The translations under genes and the position numbers were made by a program. The notes beneath the pieces are model-generated. The model ran no database searches. It saw nothing but the letters and a program-made list of their open reading frames with translations, and was not told the DNA's origin. Shown here in pieces: positions 50,889-60,477 of a stretch of 64,000 bases of DNA. The stretch lies in the NCBI RefSeq assembly GCF_037963865.1, contig NZ_CP150170.1, positions 1,364,001-1,428,000 on the forward strand. Reading direction: 5' to 3'. The DNA is from Paenibacillus sp. FSL R10-2734. GTDB taxonomy: Bacteria > Bacillota > Bacilli > Paenibacillales > Paenibacillaceae. Numbering within the stretch: the stretch's first letter is position 1; each line of letters starts with the position of its first letter.

Positions 50889-53800
50889 TTATTCATTCAT
50901 AAATTTTAAATATTGTAGCGCATTTTTTAAAACTGTGACCGCTTCGGCGCGAGTGCTCATGTCTTTCGGAGCAAAGTTCGATGCCGACTTACCGCGAATC
51001 AACCCTTTGGATGCTAAGAATGAAATTTCATCTTTAGCATAGTCGGAAATTTGATTCTGATCTGCAAAGCTTAGCTGAGTTGAGCTAATGCCTTCTGCAC
51101 CGTTGACAAGCTTGATCGCATTCATCATCATGACGGCCATCTGCTCTCTGGTGATTAGTGCGTCAGGGGCAAACTTACCACTACCTAACCCTTGGACTAG
51201 ACCATGCTGGACAGCTGCGCTTACCACTGATGCATACCAGCTATCGGATGCTACATCTGTAAATCCTTGCTTTGCTGCTTTGCCTGACAAGCCAAGGCTT
51301 CTTACAAGCAAGGCCGTAAACTCGGCACGTGTAATTTGTCCATTCGGGTCAAAGCTCTCGTCTGTTTTACCAGTGACAATCAGCTTGGAAGCCAAAGTTT
51401 CCATTGCCTTTTGTGCCCAGTGTGTTTGAATGTCGGCAAAGGTTTTCTTGCCTTCTACAATCACATACAATCCATTTTCTTGATGCTTGATTGTCGCTAT
51501 TGTCTTACCGTCCTTAACCGTGAATACGGCTGGCACATAGTGAAGCTTTCCTGTTACTGGATCTATCTTCACAACAGTTGCTGTGTTTGGATCTTTCACG
51601 ACACCATCAGTAATGAGCGTGCACTCTACATAGGCCGCTGTAGTCAACTCCATTGTTGCGCCATTGGCCTTCAGTTCTGCTGTATAGCTGACAATTTGAC
51701 TTACTGCCTTCTTGCCGATATCAGCAAGTTGCTCCACCAAGTTATTTTGTACCGTTTGATCTACTTGCTCGATGCGTACAACAACTTGTTCAGTATCACC
51801 TGATAATACAGACACTGGCAACGTATAGCTGCCAAGTGGGCTTTGAATGGTAATAACCGCATCTGGCCGCTTGCGAGCTAAGTGTTCCAACTCTTCTACT
51901 GGGATCACCACTTCATAGCCTGTATAATCCTCATTCAATTCGATTGCAAGCTCTGAGCCAGCCTCTTTAGCTTTTTCAAACGCTTCAACCTTCTTCTTAA
52001 AGGAAGCTGCGTCTATCTCTACCTTCACTTTATTGCTAGACTCATCTACCTTTAGCTCATTGTCTTTCGGTTTGTACAACGCTGGATATTCAACTGCTGG
52101 ATTTGTTGTCGTCGGAGGGAGGACTATACCGCCGTTACCGCCGTTACCGCCATTACCGCCGTTACCGCCATTACCGCCGTTACCGCCATTACCGCCATCA
52201 GCAGTTCTTTGACCACTGATTGTAATTGCTTTTTCAGCAGTTACGCCAGAGCCATCCGCTGCTGTAGCGACGACTTTAACTACGCCATCCTTGGCAGCCG
52301 TCAGCAAGCCAGCTGCGCTAATCGTTGCCTTATCGGTTGCCGTTGTTCCATCGGCTTCATACACTTTCCAGATGACAGCTTTATTATCTGCATTGGCAGG
52401 CAATACCGCTGCATTAAGCTGCAAGGTGCCGCCTTTAGTCGTGATGCTTGAAGCATTGTCGGCTGTAGCAATTTCAATCGATTCAATCTTGATTGGTTCC
52501 GTTGTCTCGCTTTGGCCACTGATTGTAATTGCTTTTTCAGCAGTTACGCCAGAGCCATCCGCTGCTACAGCAACAATCTTAACCGCTCCATCCTTGGCAG
52601 CAGTCAGCAAGCCTGTTGCGCTAATCGTTGCTTTATCGGTTGCCGTTGTTCCATCGGCTTCATACACTTTCCAGATGACAGCTTTATTATCTGCATTGGC
52701 AGGCAATACCGCTGCATTAAGCTGCAAGGTGCCGCCTTTAGTCGTGATGCTTGAAGCATTGTCGGCTGTAGCAATTTCAATCGATTCAATCTTGATTGGT
52801 TCCGTTGTCTCGCTTTGGCCACTGATTGTAATTGCTTTTTCAGCAGTTACGCCAGAGCCATCCGCTGCTACAGCAACGATCTTAACCGCTCCATCCTTGG
52901 CAGCAGTCAGCAAGCCTGTTGCGCTAATCGTTGCTTTATCGGTTGCCGTTGTTCCATCGGCTTCATACACTTTCCAGATGACAGCTTTATTATCTGCATT
53001 GGCAGGCAATACCGCTGCGTTAAGCTGCAAGGTGCCACCTTTGGTCGTTAATTCATCTGAACCATTTTCACTTGTGATTTCAATCGCTTCAACCTTGATT
53101 GGTTCCGTTGTCTCGCTTTGGCCACTGATTGTAATTGCTTTTTCAGCAGTTACGCCAGAACCATCCGCTGCTACAGCAACGATCTTAACTGCGCCATCCT
53201 TGACAGCCGTCAGCAAGCCAGCTGCGCTAATCGTTGCCTTATCGGTTGCCGTTGTTCCATCGGCTTCAAATACTGCCCAGATAACGTCGGCATTCTCTAC
53301 ATCCTCAGGCAATACGGTTGCATCGAACTGCAAGGTGCCACCTTTGGTCGTTATTTCATCTAAATCATTTTCACTTGTGATTACAATCGATTCAACCTTG
53401 ATTGGTTCCGTTGTCTCGCTTTGGCCACTGATTGTGATCAATTTTTCATCAGTTACATTCAGAGCCTCTGCAGCCGTGGCCACAACCTTGATCTCACCAT
53501 TTTTAACAGCAGTCAACAGCCCATCCACACTGATTGTTGCTTTGTCTGTTAAGCTGCCATCAGTTTCGTGCACAGTCCAAATAATATCCTTATTTGTTGT
53601 ACCTGCTGGTAGTACAGTTGCTTTTAACTGCAATGTTCCACCTTTTGAACTGATTTCGGATTCTTCGGTTGTAATTGAGACCGTCTCTGTTAAACGATCC
53701 ACTCTTGAGACTATATCAGCATAATCAAGGGTGAAATAAGTGGCTGTAGCTAACTCATTCTTTGTTCCAGTCACTCTGATTTTTAATACATGCTCTTTAT

Positions 53801-56800
53801 TGTTTAACATTGGGCTCTCATAGATCAATTGCTTATCTTGTCTTGTAGAAGCATAATTATCTATTGAAATTTCAGGGCCGCCATCAATGGAAATGCCAAC
53901 TATGCCTTGATCCTTCGCTTTAGCGCCAAATAATTTAACTTGTGAGCCAGTAAAGCGCAAGAGCACATATGAATCCTTATCTTTTGTGTAATGATTGTCC
54001 CAGAACTCCCATCCAATACTATAATCGAACTGATTTTCACCAATTCCTACCTTGTCATGATTGACTCTTCGATCTAAGGATAGGGAAAGTTTTTGATGGT
54101 CGTCCAAGCTATTTTCATTCTGCGTGAATGCTGCGGCTTCCGTTTTATTGCCATTACTAATCTCAATCACTTTGCCGCTGCCACGATTTTGTAATTGGAA
54201 GTAGCCATCAATAGTTTCAATTATAGACCATTCATCGCTATATTCTTCATCATCTGAATACTCCTGCTGAATAATTGCAGCACCATTATTTTTGGAAGCA
54301 TCCTTAACCGCAAGCACTTTCGAGCTATGCTTAGAAACAATCTTATAATAGCCCGGATCCATCTTAACGAATGTCCACTTTTGATTGTCGTCAGTATTCT
54401 TCGTCCATTGAATTATTCTGGCGCCATTATTATAGGAAGCACCATCAACATCCATATTTTGGTTACTATGTTTAACGGTAAGATTAAAGGCTTTCTGATC
54501 GAATCTGTCTCGTGCTTCTTGACCTGTAATTGTAATCATCTTACTTCCAACTACTTTAGTACCGTCTACAGAAGTTGCAACCACTTTTACGTTTCCATTC
54601 TTGTTAGCTTTCAGTAGCCCGGTATTTGTAATAGTGGCTCTATCTGTCGTGCTGCCATCTATTTCTGTTACCGTCCATGTTACTTTACGGTTACTTGCAT
54701 CTTCTGGGAGCACTTGAGCTGCAAATTGAAGCGTTCCTTCGAGAGCTGTGATCGTTGAAGCATCATCTTCTGTTGAAATTTGAATTTCTTCAACCGGTAT
54801 GATTGAATCATCCGGCAGCTCTACCCAAAATTCTACAGAATAGCCTTTCATCGTCGAGTTAATGGTTGGTCCAGACTGAATGCCAATCGGGATATTTTCT
54901 TCAGTCGGTGTATAACGATAACCAGCAAAAGTTTTTTCAGAACCAACATCAACATTAAATGTAAAGTAATTATCGGGGGAGCGATTAGTAATAACAAAGG
55001 CTTCTTTGCCTTCTGGAGATTTCCATGCCATAATTCGATTATCTCCACGGACCGTATCTTCCTGTACATGATATCTAACCGAATCCCATGGCAAATACTT
55101 CAAAAACCCAGCTAAGGAATGCCAATTTTGCTTATTATAAATCCAATGTCCTTTCTCTACATCAGGATATTTACTAAAGTCGTCATCATCTAATGTCCGC
55201 CAATAGCCTAATGAAAAGCCCGAAGCCTCAGAATTATACAATGGCTTAAGAGCATGCAGCCAATACCAAGTTGGCGATTCGACGAAAGTAAACCAGTTCA
55301 TTACTGACTGAGCTGTATTGACAAATCTCCAGTCATTAGTGTCTGTAAAATACTCGAACTCATTTTGATACACATGTTTTTCTTCGCGATTAGCTTTGTA
55401 ATAATTTGCATTATCTATTTGATCATTTGAATCATAACCAATACGATGGAATGTCCAAGCATCAATTACGTCAAGTAATTGTTTGTCCTGTCTGATTCTA
55501 TAGCTTCCATCAGAATATTGCCCATTCCAGCTATCAGCATGAACATGAAGATTAGGAAATCGTTCTTTTAGAACAGGAATGACTTTCTTCATCGCTTTAT
55601 AATACTCTTCACCTGAATAATGGGCATGTGGATAGGTTCCTACTTGATGTGGTGCTTCATTCTGCAACCCAAAAGCGACAATAGGAATACCGTTACTTTC
55701 TAAATATTCCAAATCTTTTTTCACGGATTGCGCAAATTCTTCTAGAAAGGCATCATCAAATCGTTTTAAGGAACCGTTAATATAGCTGTTCGTCGATTTG
55801 AAGTATGGCGTTGGTGACCAATATTCAAAGTTGATCCCCTCCATGCCGGAAACCTCGATAAGTTCTCTTAATTCCTCTAACTGAGTCGGCCATCTTTCTT
55901 TTAATTGCTTCTTTTCCTCATCCAAACCACGGTAGTACAATCCGCCAGCTAAGCGTAAATATCTAAAACCGTTTAACATTTCAGTATATAGACGCTGTCT
56001 TTCTGATTCCACTAATTCATGTGGAACAGCAACTGTTTCATCTGGTATTCCATTATTACCAGAACCGATAGAATCGCTTTGAATTTCAACCCCTAATCCC
56101 CAAATAGTTTGACGAGGCTGATCATGCATGATTTTGAACTGACCTAAATCAACTGTTACTTCAGTAGTAGATTTTACAATGAATTCACTGAAAAAAGTTT
56201 CTGGTATGCTGGATGCGAGTCCGCTTTTTCCTTTTGGAAAAAGATTATATAGTGTACTTGCAACAAGCCTGTCATTCAAATACAAGCTTAACTCGGGGCC
56301 ACTCATGACGGCTCTAAGTCGAATAGGAGTTGAATCCAGTTGTATTTGCTCACTAGCTGTTAGTAGTTGCAATTCACCGTCTCTGACAACATTAATTTCA
56401 AACTGCTTTTTAGCTGGATTATAGTTAAAATAATAGAAGTTGTGCTCATCCTGAATTCTTCCAAGTATTCCAAAAGTACCATTATTGTCTTCTACAGCTG
56501 GAGTCACTGTTGTATCTACAATGTAATGCGTCCAGTTCGAATTTCCTGCTGCTATTGTTGCCAGGCTATCGTTTTGAGTAGTCTTTATTCCTCTCACGCC
56601 ATTTTGATCAGTGTCTAACCAATTTCCCTTTGCTTTCCAACGTCCGATAATAGGGTTAGTGAAGTTGTCATAATATAAATCTGCGCCTGTATATGCAAAT
56701 TTGACAGCATCAGCAATTACAACTCCGTCTGCATCATTTGATAATTTAACATGACTGCCAGATTGTTTATTAAACTTATAAGAACCCAAGTTATTCCAAG

Positions 56801-58046
56801 TGCCAACTGTTGCAATTTGCTGGTTTATATTTATTATATTTTCACCATCTGCATGTTTAATCGAAAAAGGAGCATTCGTAGCTTTAGCACGATTATCTGC
56901 TGATTGCATATAATACACATTGTAATAACCATCTTGTTCCAGTTTGGGAGTCCAAATAATCTCTGCCAATTTTTGTGAATCTTGAAATGGAGACGCTACA
57001 AAATAGGTGTTAGGATAAACATTATCATTTTTCTCTTTGGTTTCCCAAATTCCAGTAATCGAAGCATCCAAAGGCTGTACTGTGTCATCTATTAAAACAA
57101 ATTTTAATGCATCAGCAATAACGTTAGCATTTGCATCATTTGTTAATTCTACGTAACCTGTGGATCCGTTATCAAACTTAAAATCCCCCAGTTTATACCA
57201 TGTATTACCTGCTTTTCGTTGATTAACAAGAACTTTTTCTGTTCCATCTCTATGATGAATCGTGAATGGTGCATTTGTAGCAATATCATAATCATTAGAT
57301 TGTCCTTCAGGCTGTAAATAGTAAATCGAATAATATCCTGCAGCAGGTAGGAGAGGGCGCCATTTCATCGTACTTACACCAACTGTATTTATATCATTGT
57401 CAGCAGTTTGATAGTTTTCGCCATAATAGCCGGAGCGATATTTCGAAGCTGTCCAATTGCCCTCTTTTTCCGCAACGAGGTTATCGACTATCACGGGTTG
57501 TTTCTCTAAGGCTGAGGGAGCCACATATATAAAACGCACTGCATCAGCTATTACATTGTTAGCATCAACATCATTATTAAGAGATACATAACCCGATGTT
57601 CCTAGCGCAAAATAAAACGTGCCAAGTTCTAACCACTTGCCTCCTTGGTGAATTTGGTTAATTCGAATTGTCTTTTCACCATCTGCATGATGAATTGTAT
57701 AAGGCGCATTTGTTGGAATTCCATCTGAATTTGTAGTTCCATTCGGAAGCATGTATTCCACTTTATAGTGACCTTCCAACTGAATATCCGGTCTCCAAAT
57801 CATTTGCTTTTCTCCGCTTCCTTTTGTTGTTGCAGCATAATTATTGCCATAGTAACCTGATCTTGAAGTGCCGGTATTCCATCCACCAATTTTTTCAGCG
57901 TCATTATTATCAATGATGATTTCTGTTGTTATGCTGGCGGCGCTCACTTTCATAGTTGGAAATGAATAGGGGATCAACGAAGTGAAACTAAATATAAATA
58001 GAATAGAAAATATGAATAATCGTTTGAGCTGAATCTTTACTATCAT
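50889..58046 (-). CDS. Giant SLH-anchored GH30-like glycoside hydrolase
   Basis: 2385 aa. Signal peptide (LKRLFIFSILFIFSFTSLIPY). Domains in rough residues: three golvesin-C-like modules (39-172, 184-312, 322-452), a LamG-like module (463-625), a GH30-like barrel (632-1085) with acid/base Glu in FGLQNEAPH (near 794) and nucleophile Glu in VYQNEFEYF (near 897), one Big_2 Ig-like domain, a ricin-type beta-trefoil (1176-1320), another beta module, five tandem Big_2 repeats (1466-1947), a (GGN)n linker (1951-1974), a pre-SLH domain shared with the protein at 11426 (1979-2199) and three SLH repeats (2203-2385). GH30 relatives cut xylan, beta-1,6-glucan or similar; substrate here is open. Ribosome site is weak. 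A perfect cre and a leader mini-ORF lie upstream. Confidence 0.87.
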   Translation of the reverse strand: MIVKIQLKRLFIFSILFIFSFTSLIPYSFPTMKVSAASITTEIIIDNNDAEKIGGWNTGTSRSGYYGNNYAATTKGSGEKQMIWRPDIQLEGHYKVEYMLPNGTTNSDGIPTNAPYTIHHADGEKTIRINQIHQGGKWLELGTFYFALGTSGYVSLNNDVDANNVIADAVRFIYVAPSALEKQPVIVDNLVAEKEGNWTASKYRSGYYGENYQTADNDINTVGVSTMKWRPLLPAAGYYSIYYLQPEGQSNDYDIATNAPFTIHHRDGTEKVLVNQRKAGNTWYKLGDFKFDNGSTGYVELTNDANANVIADALKFVLIDDTVQPLDASITGIWETKEKNDNVYPNTYFVASPFQDSQKLAEIIWTPKLEQDGYYNVYYMQSADNRAKATNAPFSIKHADGENIININQQIATVGTWNNLGSYKFNKQSGSHVKLSNDADGVVIADAVKFAYTGADLYYDNFTNPIIGRWKAKGNWLDTDQNGVRGIKTTQNDSLATIAAGNSNWTHYIVDTTVTPAVEDNNGTFGILGRIQDEHNFYYFNYNPAKKQFEINVVRDGELQLLTASEQIQLDSTPIRLRAVMSGPELSLYLNDRLVASTLYNLFPKGKSGLASSIPETFFSEFIVKSTTEVTVDLGQFKIMHDQPRQTIWGLGVEIQSDSIGSGNNGIPDETVAVPHELVESERQRLYTEMLNGFRYLRLAGGLYYRGLDEEKKQLKERWPTQLEELRELIEVSGMEGINFEYWSPTPYFKSTNSYINGSLKRFDDAFLEEFAQSVKKDLEYLESNGIPIVAFGLQNEAPHQVGTYPHAHYSGEEYYKAMKKVIPVLKERFPNLHVHADSWNGQYSDGSYRIRQDKQLLDVIDAWTFHRIGYDSNDQIDNANYYKANREEKHVYQNEFEYFTDTNDWRFVNTAQSVMNWFTFVESPTWYWLHALKPLYNSEASGFSLGYWRTLDDDDFSKYPDVEKGHWIYNKQNWHSLAGFLKYLPWDSVRYHVQEDTVRGDNRIMAWKSPEGKEAFVITNRSPDNYFTFNVDVGSEKTFAGYRYTPTEENIPIGIQSGPTINSTMKGYSVEFWVELPDDSIIPVEEIQISTEDDASTITALEGTLQFAAQVLPEDASNRKVTWTVTEIDGSTTDRATITNTGLLKANKNGNVKVVATSVDGTKVVGSKMITITGQEARDRFDQKAFNLTVKHSNQNMDVDGASYNNGARIIQWTKNTDDNQKWTFVKMDPGYYKIVSKHSSKVLAVKDASKNNGAAIIQQEYSDDEEYSDEWSIIETIDGYFQLQNRGSGKVIEISNGNKTEAAAFTQNENSLDDHQKLSLSLDRRVNHDKVGIGENQFDYSIGWEFWDNHYTKDKDSYVLLRFTGSQVKLFGAKAKDQGIVGISIDGGPEISIDNYASTRQDKQLIYESPMLNNKEHVLKIRVTGTKNELATATYFTLDYADIVSRVDRLTETVSITTEESEISSKGGTLQLKATVLPAGTTNKDIIWTVHETDGSLTDKATISVDGLLTAVKNGEIKVVATAAEALNVTDEKLITISGQSETTEPIKVESIVITSENDLDEITTKGGTLQFDATVLPEDVENADVIWAVFEADGTTATDKATISAAGLLTAVKDGAVKIVAVAADGSGVTAEKAITISGQSETTEPIKVEAIEITSENGSDELTTKGGTLQLNAAVLPANADNKAVIWKVYEADGTTATDKATISATGLLTAAKDGAVKIVAVAADGSGVTAEKAITISGQSETTEPIKIESIEIATADNASSITTKGGTLQLNAAVLPANADNKAVIWKVYEADGTTATDKATISATGLLTAAKDGAVKIVAVAADGSGVTAEKAITISGQSETTEPIKIESIEIATADNASSITTKGGTLQLNAAVLPANADNKAVIWKVYEADGTTATDKATISAAGLLTAAKDGVVKVVATAADGSGVTAEKAITISGQRTADGGNGGNGGNGGNGGNGGNGGNGGIVLPPTTTNPAVEYPALYKPKDNELKVDESSNKVKVEIDAASFKKKVEAFEKAKEAGSELAIELNEDYTGYEVVIPVEELEHLARKRPDAVITIQSPLGSYTLPVSVLSGDTEQVVVRIEQVDQTVQNNLVEQLADIGKKAVSQIVSYTAELKANGATMELTTAAYVECTLITDGVVKDPNTATVVKIDPVTGKLHYVPAVFTVKDGKTIATIKHQENGLYVIVEGKKTFADIQTHWAQKAMETLASKLIVTGKTDESFDPNGQITRAEFTALLVRSLGLSGKAAKQGFTDVASDSWYASVVSAAVQHGLVQGLGSGKFAPDALITREQMAVMMMNAIKLVNGAEGISSTQLSFADQNQISDYAKDEISFLASKGLIRGKSASNFAPKDMSTRAEAVTVLKNALQYLKFMNE
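52129..52198 (-). repeat. 9-bp repeats encoding a Gly-Gly-Asn linker
   Basis: About eight units of GGCGGTAAC-type sequence (plus-strand TTACCGCCR) encode GGNGGNGGN. Slippage-prone spacer between the Ig repeats and the wall-anchoring part. Confidence 0.9.
52213..53700 (-). repeat. Five tandem 303-bp repeats (Big_2 Ig-like domains)
   Basis: The marker CCACTGATTGT recurs at 52213, 52516, 52819, 53122 and 53425, exactly 303 bp apart (101 aa). The copies at 52213-53121 are nearly identical, the two farther ones more diverged, showing recent expansion at the C-terminal side. Confidence 0.95.
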
Positions 58047-58174
58047 TTTCTATCACTCTTTCGTTCAGTTTTTTAACACTACTACGGCGTCACTCAGGAT
58101 GTCCACATTGAGAAACTATGCAAATAGTCGAGTACGATTGTCTGAAACATTGTCACAATTAGAACATGCACTTT

Positions 58175-58216
58175 TTACCTAGTATGTTTCAGGATTTTCT
58201 CCATTTTTCAACCTCC
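58175..58216 (-). other. Leader mini-ORF with ideal ribosome site
   Basis: On the minus strand GGAGG (58212-58216), 7 nt, ATG 58204, then nine codons MEKILKHTR and TAA. It ends 128 nt before the SLH gene start and begins 31 nt after the cre, the same arrangement as the Met-Lys ORF at 11342. Confidence 0.5.
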
Positions 58217-58234
58217 ATCGAGAAAACAATTTAA

Positions 58235-58248
58235 TGTAATCGCTTTCA
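58235..58248 (-). promoter_or_regulatory. Perfect cre site upstream of the GH30-like SLH gene
   Basis: Minus-strand TGAAAGCGATTACA fits TGWAANCGNTNWCA at every position. Predicts CcpA-dependent catabolite control. Confidence 0.8.
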
Positions 58249-58314
58249 TAATAACACCAGTAAAGCTTGGAAGTTAGAACTATCTTTATGTTGTTTGGTA
58301 ATATTCTTATTTGT

Positions 58315-58627
58315 TTAAGGGCTAACTACCCAATTCTTCACTTTTATTGGATCTGCGGAAAGAACAACTATGCGGGAAATCTCAAAAATGGCTGTCTTCG
58401 ATTGCCACTGGAAAGGTGTAATAAATGTAAATGAGTCTCTTAAATCCATGCGGGATAACGGTGTTTCAACAGACAAGCCAGTCGAAGCCCTTACTATTTT
58501 CGATAACGCTGTCAAAGCAATGGACTCAACTGATTCCGCAACAAACAACGACAAAAACATCCGTTCAGCCTACGACTCAAGGACATACGCAGTAATCGCA
58601 CACATTGACGCCGCATTCTTATAACAC
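58315..58627. other. Pair of overlapping antisense ORFs of about 80 codons, coding status unclear
   Basis: Plus strand 58370-58627 (84 aa, MREISKMAVFDCHWKGVINV..., ending AVIAHIDAAFL) and minus strand 58315-58560 (81 aa, ending KNWVVSP) overlap almost fully. Neither has a convincing ribosome site or a family I recognise. One may be a fragment. The 58047-58715 gap otherwise contains the SLH leader, cre and ars operator. Confidence 0.25.
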
Positions 58628-58669
58628 CTCAACAAAAAAATCTTGCTTCTCAATTCCTAGATCAGTACA

Positions 58670-58689
58670 ATATAAGTATTCGCTTATAT
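58670..58689 (+). promoter_or_regulatory. ArsR operator upstream of arsR
   Basis: ATATAAG-TATTCG-CTTATAT, a 7-6-7 dyad 26 nt before the arsR ATG, of the A/T-rich type bound by ArsR/SmtB repressors. Confidence 0.7.
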
Positions 58690-58715
58690 AAGTGTCGGAA
58701 GGAGGAGAAGAAGGA

Positions 58716-59042
58716 ATGCAGTCACTGACGGATATTGCAGATGATTTGAAGCTCCTAGGAGATAAGACGCGATTGGCCATGCTTTCACTTTTGAAAGAAC
58801 GGGAATGGTGCGTATGTGAATTCCTTGATATCTTTGATATTTCTCAGCCGGCGATTAGTCAGCATTTACGGAAATTGAAGAGTAGAGGGATCGTAAGGGA
58901 AAGTAAACGTGGACAGTGGGTACATTATTCGTTAAACGTTGAGGATAAACCTCATCTTAAGGCTGTTCTTCAACAGATGCCTAGTTCTGAATCGATATTG
59001 GCTGCACTGAATAAAGAAGCTAACGGACCATGCTGCGACTAA
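58716..59042 (+). CDS. arsR: Arsenic-responsive repressor ArsR
   Basis: 108 aa. ATG 58716 follows GGAGGAGAAGAAGGA. Winged helix with the As(III)-binding element REWCVCEFLDIF at the start of the recognition region, helix ISQPAISQHLRKLKSRG and wing RESKRGQWVHYSL. C-terminal GPCCD adds two more Cys. Dissociates from DNA on binding As(III)/Sb(III). Head of the arsRBC operon; A/T dyads before and after it are likely operators. Confidence 0.94.
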   Translation: MQSLTDIADDLKLLGDKTRLAMLSLLKEREWCVCEFLDIFDISQPAISQHLRKLKSRGIVRESKRGQWVHYSLNVEDKPHLKAVLQQMPSSESILAALNKEANGPCCD

Positions 59043-59070
59043 AATTTAGTTGTAGATTTTTTTAGACTAT

Positions 59071-59090
59071 ATATAACTATATAGTTATAT
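59071..59090. promoter_or_regulatory. 20-bp perfect palindrome between arsR and arsB
   Basis: ATATAACTATATAGTTATAT. Related in composition to the arsR operator; may be a second ArsR site or an mRNA-processing hairpin. No T-run follows. Confidence 0.5.
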
Positions 59091-59166
59091 GGTGATATAG
59101 GATGTATTCGTAGATTATGGGAGTGTTGAAAAAGATGTGGTTGTACAGTTCAGGAGGGATGGCACA

Positions 59167-60456
59167 GTGGCCATTCTAGCCATTCTTATTTTTTTAGTAA
59201 CTTTAATCTTTGTAATCTGGCAACCCCGTAATTTATCGATTGGATGGTCGGCCTGCGGCGGTGCGATCATTGCTTTACTAGCTGGGGTAGTCAGCTTTAA
59301 TGATGTTTTGGATGTAACACAGATGGTGTGGAATGCTACGTTGGCTTTTGTGGCCATTATCTTAATTTCTTTAATTCTAGACAGTATTGGATTTTTTGAA
59401 TGGGCTGCTTTACATATGGCGCGAGCGGCACGGGGGAACGGAACACGAATGTTTGTGTACGTCATCGTTCTTGGTGCTTTGGTTTCTGCCTTTTTTGCGA
59501 ATGATGGAGCGGCGCTTATTCTTACACCTATTGTGCTTGCGATGGTAAGGGCATTGAATTTTGATGAGAAAAAGGTATTTCCGTTCATTATCGCTAGTGG
59601 GTTTATTGCGGATACTACCTCGCTGCCGCTCGTGGTCAGCAATCTAGTCAATATTGTATCGGCTGACTTTTTCGGAATTACGTTTATGGAGTATGCGGGT
59701 AAGATGATTGTACCTACGCTATTTTCTTTGATAGCGAGTATCGTGGTGCTTTATTTCTTTTTTCGCAAAAGTATACCGAAGCAGTTTAATGACTCCCAGC
59801 TAAAAGATCCACAAGAGGCTATCAAAGATAAGAAGATGTTCCGTCTATCATGGTTTGTACTGGCGGTTCTTTTAGTCGGGTATTTTGTTAGTGAATTCTT
59901 GAATATTCCGGTATCTGTCGTTGCGGGTATAAGTGCGATTTCATTCCTGCTTCTGGCGAGAAGAAGCCCTTACGTGAAGGTGAAGGAAGTAATTACAGGA
60001 GCGCCATGGGCGATTGTGTTCTTCTCCATTGGGATGTATGTCGTGGTATATGGACTTCGGAATGCGGGTCTGACGGATTTACTCGCTAAGGCGATAGGAA
60101 TGATTGCTGATCAGGGTCTATTCGCTGCAACCATGGGTATGGGTTTCATTGCTGCATTGATCTCATCATTGATGAATAATCTGCCAACCGTAATGATTGA
60201 CGCACTGGCTATTGATGCAACGCATACTACTGGAATCATTAAAGAGGCATTAATATATGCAAATGTTATAGGTTCGGACCTAGGGCCTAAAATCACCCCG
60301 ATAGGTTCACTTGCGACACTACTATGGCTCCATGTACTTTCGGCAAAAGGTGTGAAGATATCCTGGGGAACGTATTTTAAGACGGGTATTATATTAACTA
60401 TTCCAACATTGTTCATCACACTTTTAGGGCTTTATCTGTGGTTGTTAATTACTTAA
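59167..60456 (+). CDS. arsB: Arsenite efflux pump ArsB
   Basis: 429 aa, the classic ArsB length. GTG 59167 is chosen because GGAGGG lies 8 nt upstream and the first helix starts there; an in-frame GTG at 59137 would add ten charged residues. Twelve membrane helices in two halves; ArsB/NhaD motifs SAFFANDGAALILTPIV and SSLMNNLPTVMIDALA (the two discontinuous-helix signatures), SDLGPKITPIGSLATLLWL. Exports As(III)/Sb(III). Confidence 0.95.
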   Translation: MAILAILIFLVTLIFVIWQPRNLSIGWSACGGAIIALLAGVVSFNDVLDVTQMVWNATLAFVAIILISLILDSIGFFEWAALHMARAARGNGTRMFVYVIVLGALVSAFFANDGAALILTPIVLAMVRALNFDEKKVFPFIIASGFIADTTSLPLVVSNLVNIVSADFFGITFMEYAGKMIVPTLFSLIASIVVLYFFFRKSIPKQFNDSQLKDPQEAIKDKKMFRLSWFVLAVLLVGYFVSEFLNIPVSVVAGISAISFLLLARRSPYVKVKEVITGAPWAIVFFSIGMYVVVYGLRNAGLTDLLAKAIGMIADQGLFAATMGMGFIAALISSLMNNLPTVMIDALAIDATHTTGIIKEALIYANVIGSDLGPKITPIGSLATLLWLHVLSAKGVKISWGTYFKTGIILTIPTLFITLLGLYLWLLIT

Positions 60457-60477
60457 TTTGAAAAGGGGAAGATCATA

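Noticed and set aside
52129..52198. CRISPR-like or regulatory short repeats
   Set aside because: Nine-base units encode an in-frame Gly-Gly-Asn linker within the SLH protein.
52291..53724. 477-codon open frame on the plus strand across the Ig repeats
   Set aside because: It is antisense to a well-supported coding region and its own repeat periodicity mirrors the 303-bp units; no ribosome site or known fold.
58315..58560. Minus-strand 81-aa ORF as a real gene
   Set aside because: No ribosome site, overlapped by an equally long plus-strand ORF, no family recognised; kept only as an unclear feature.
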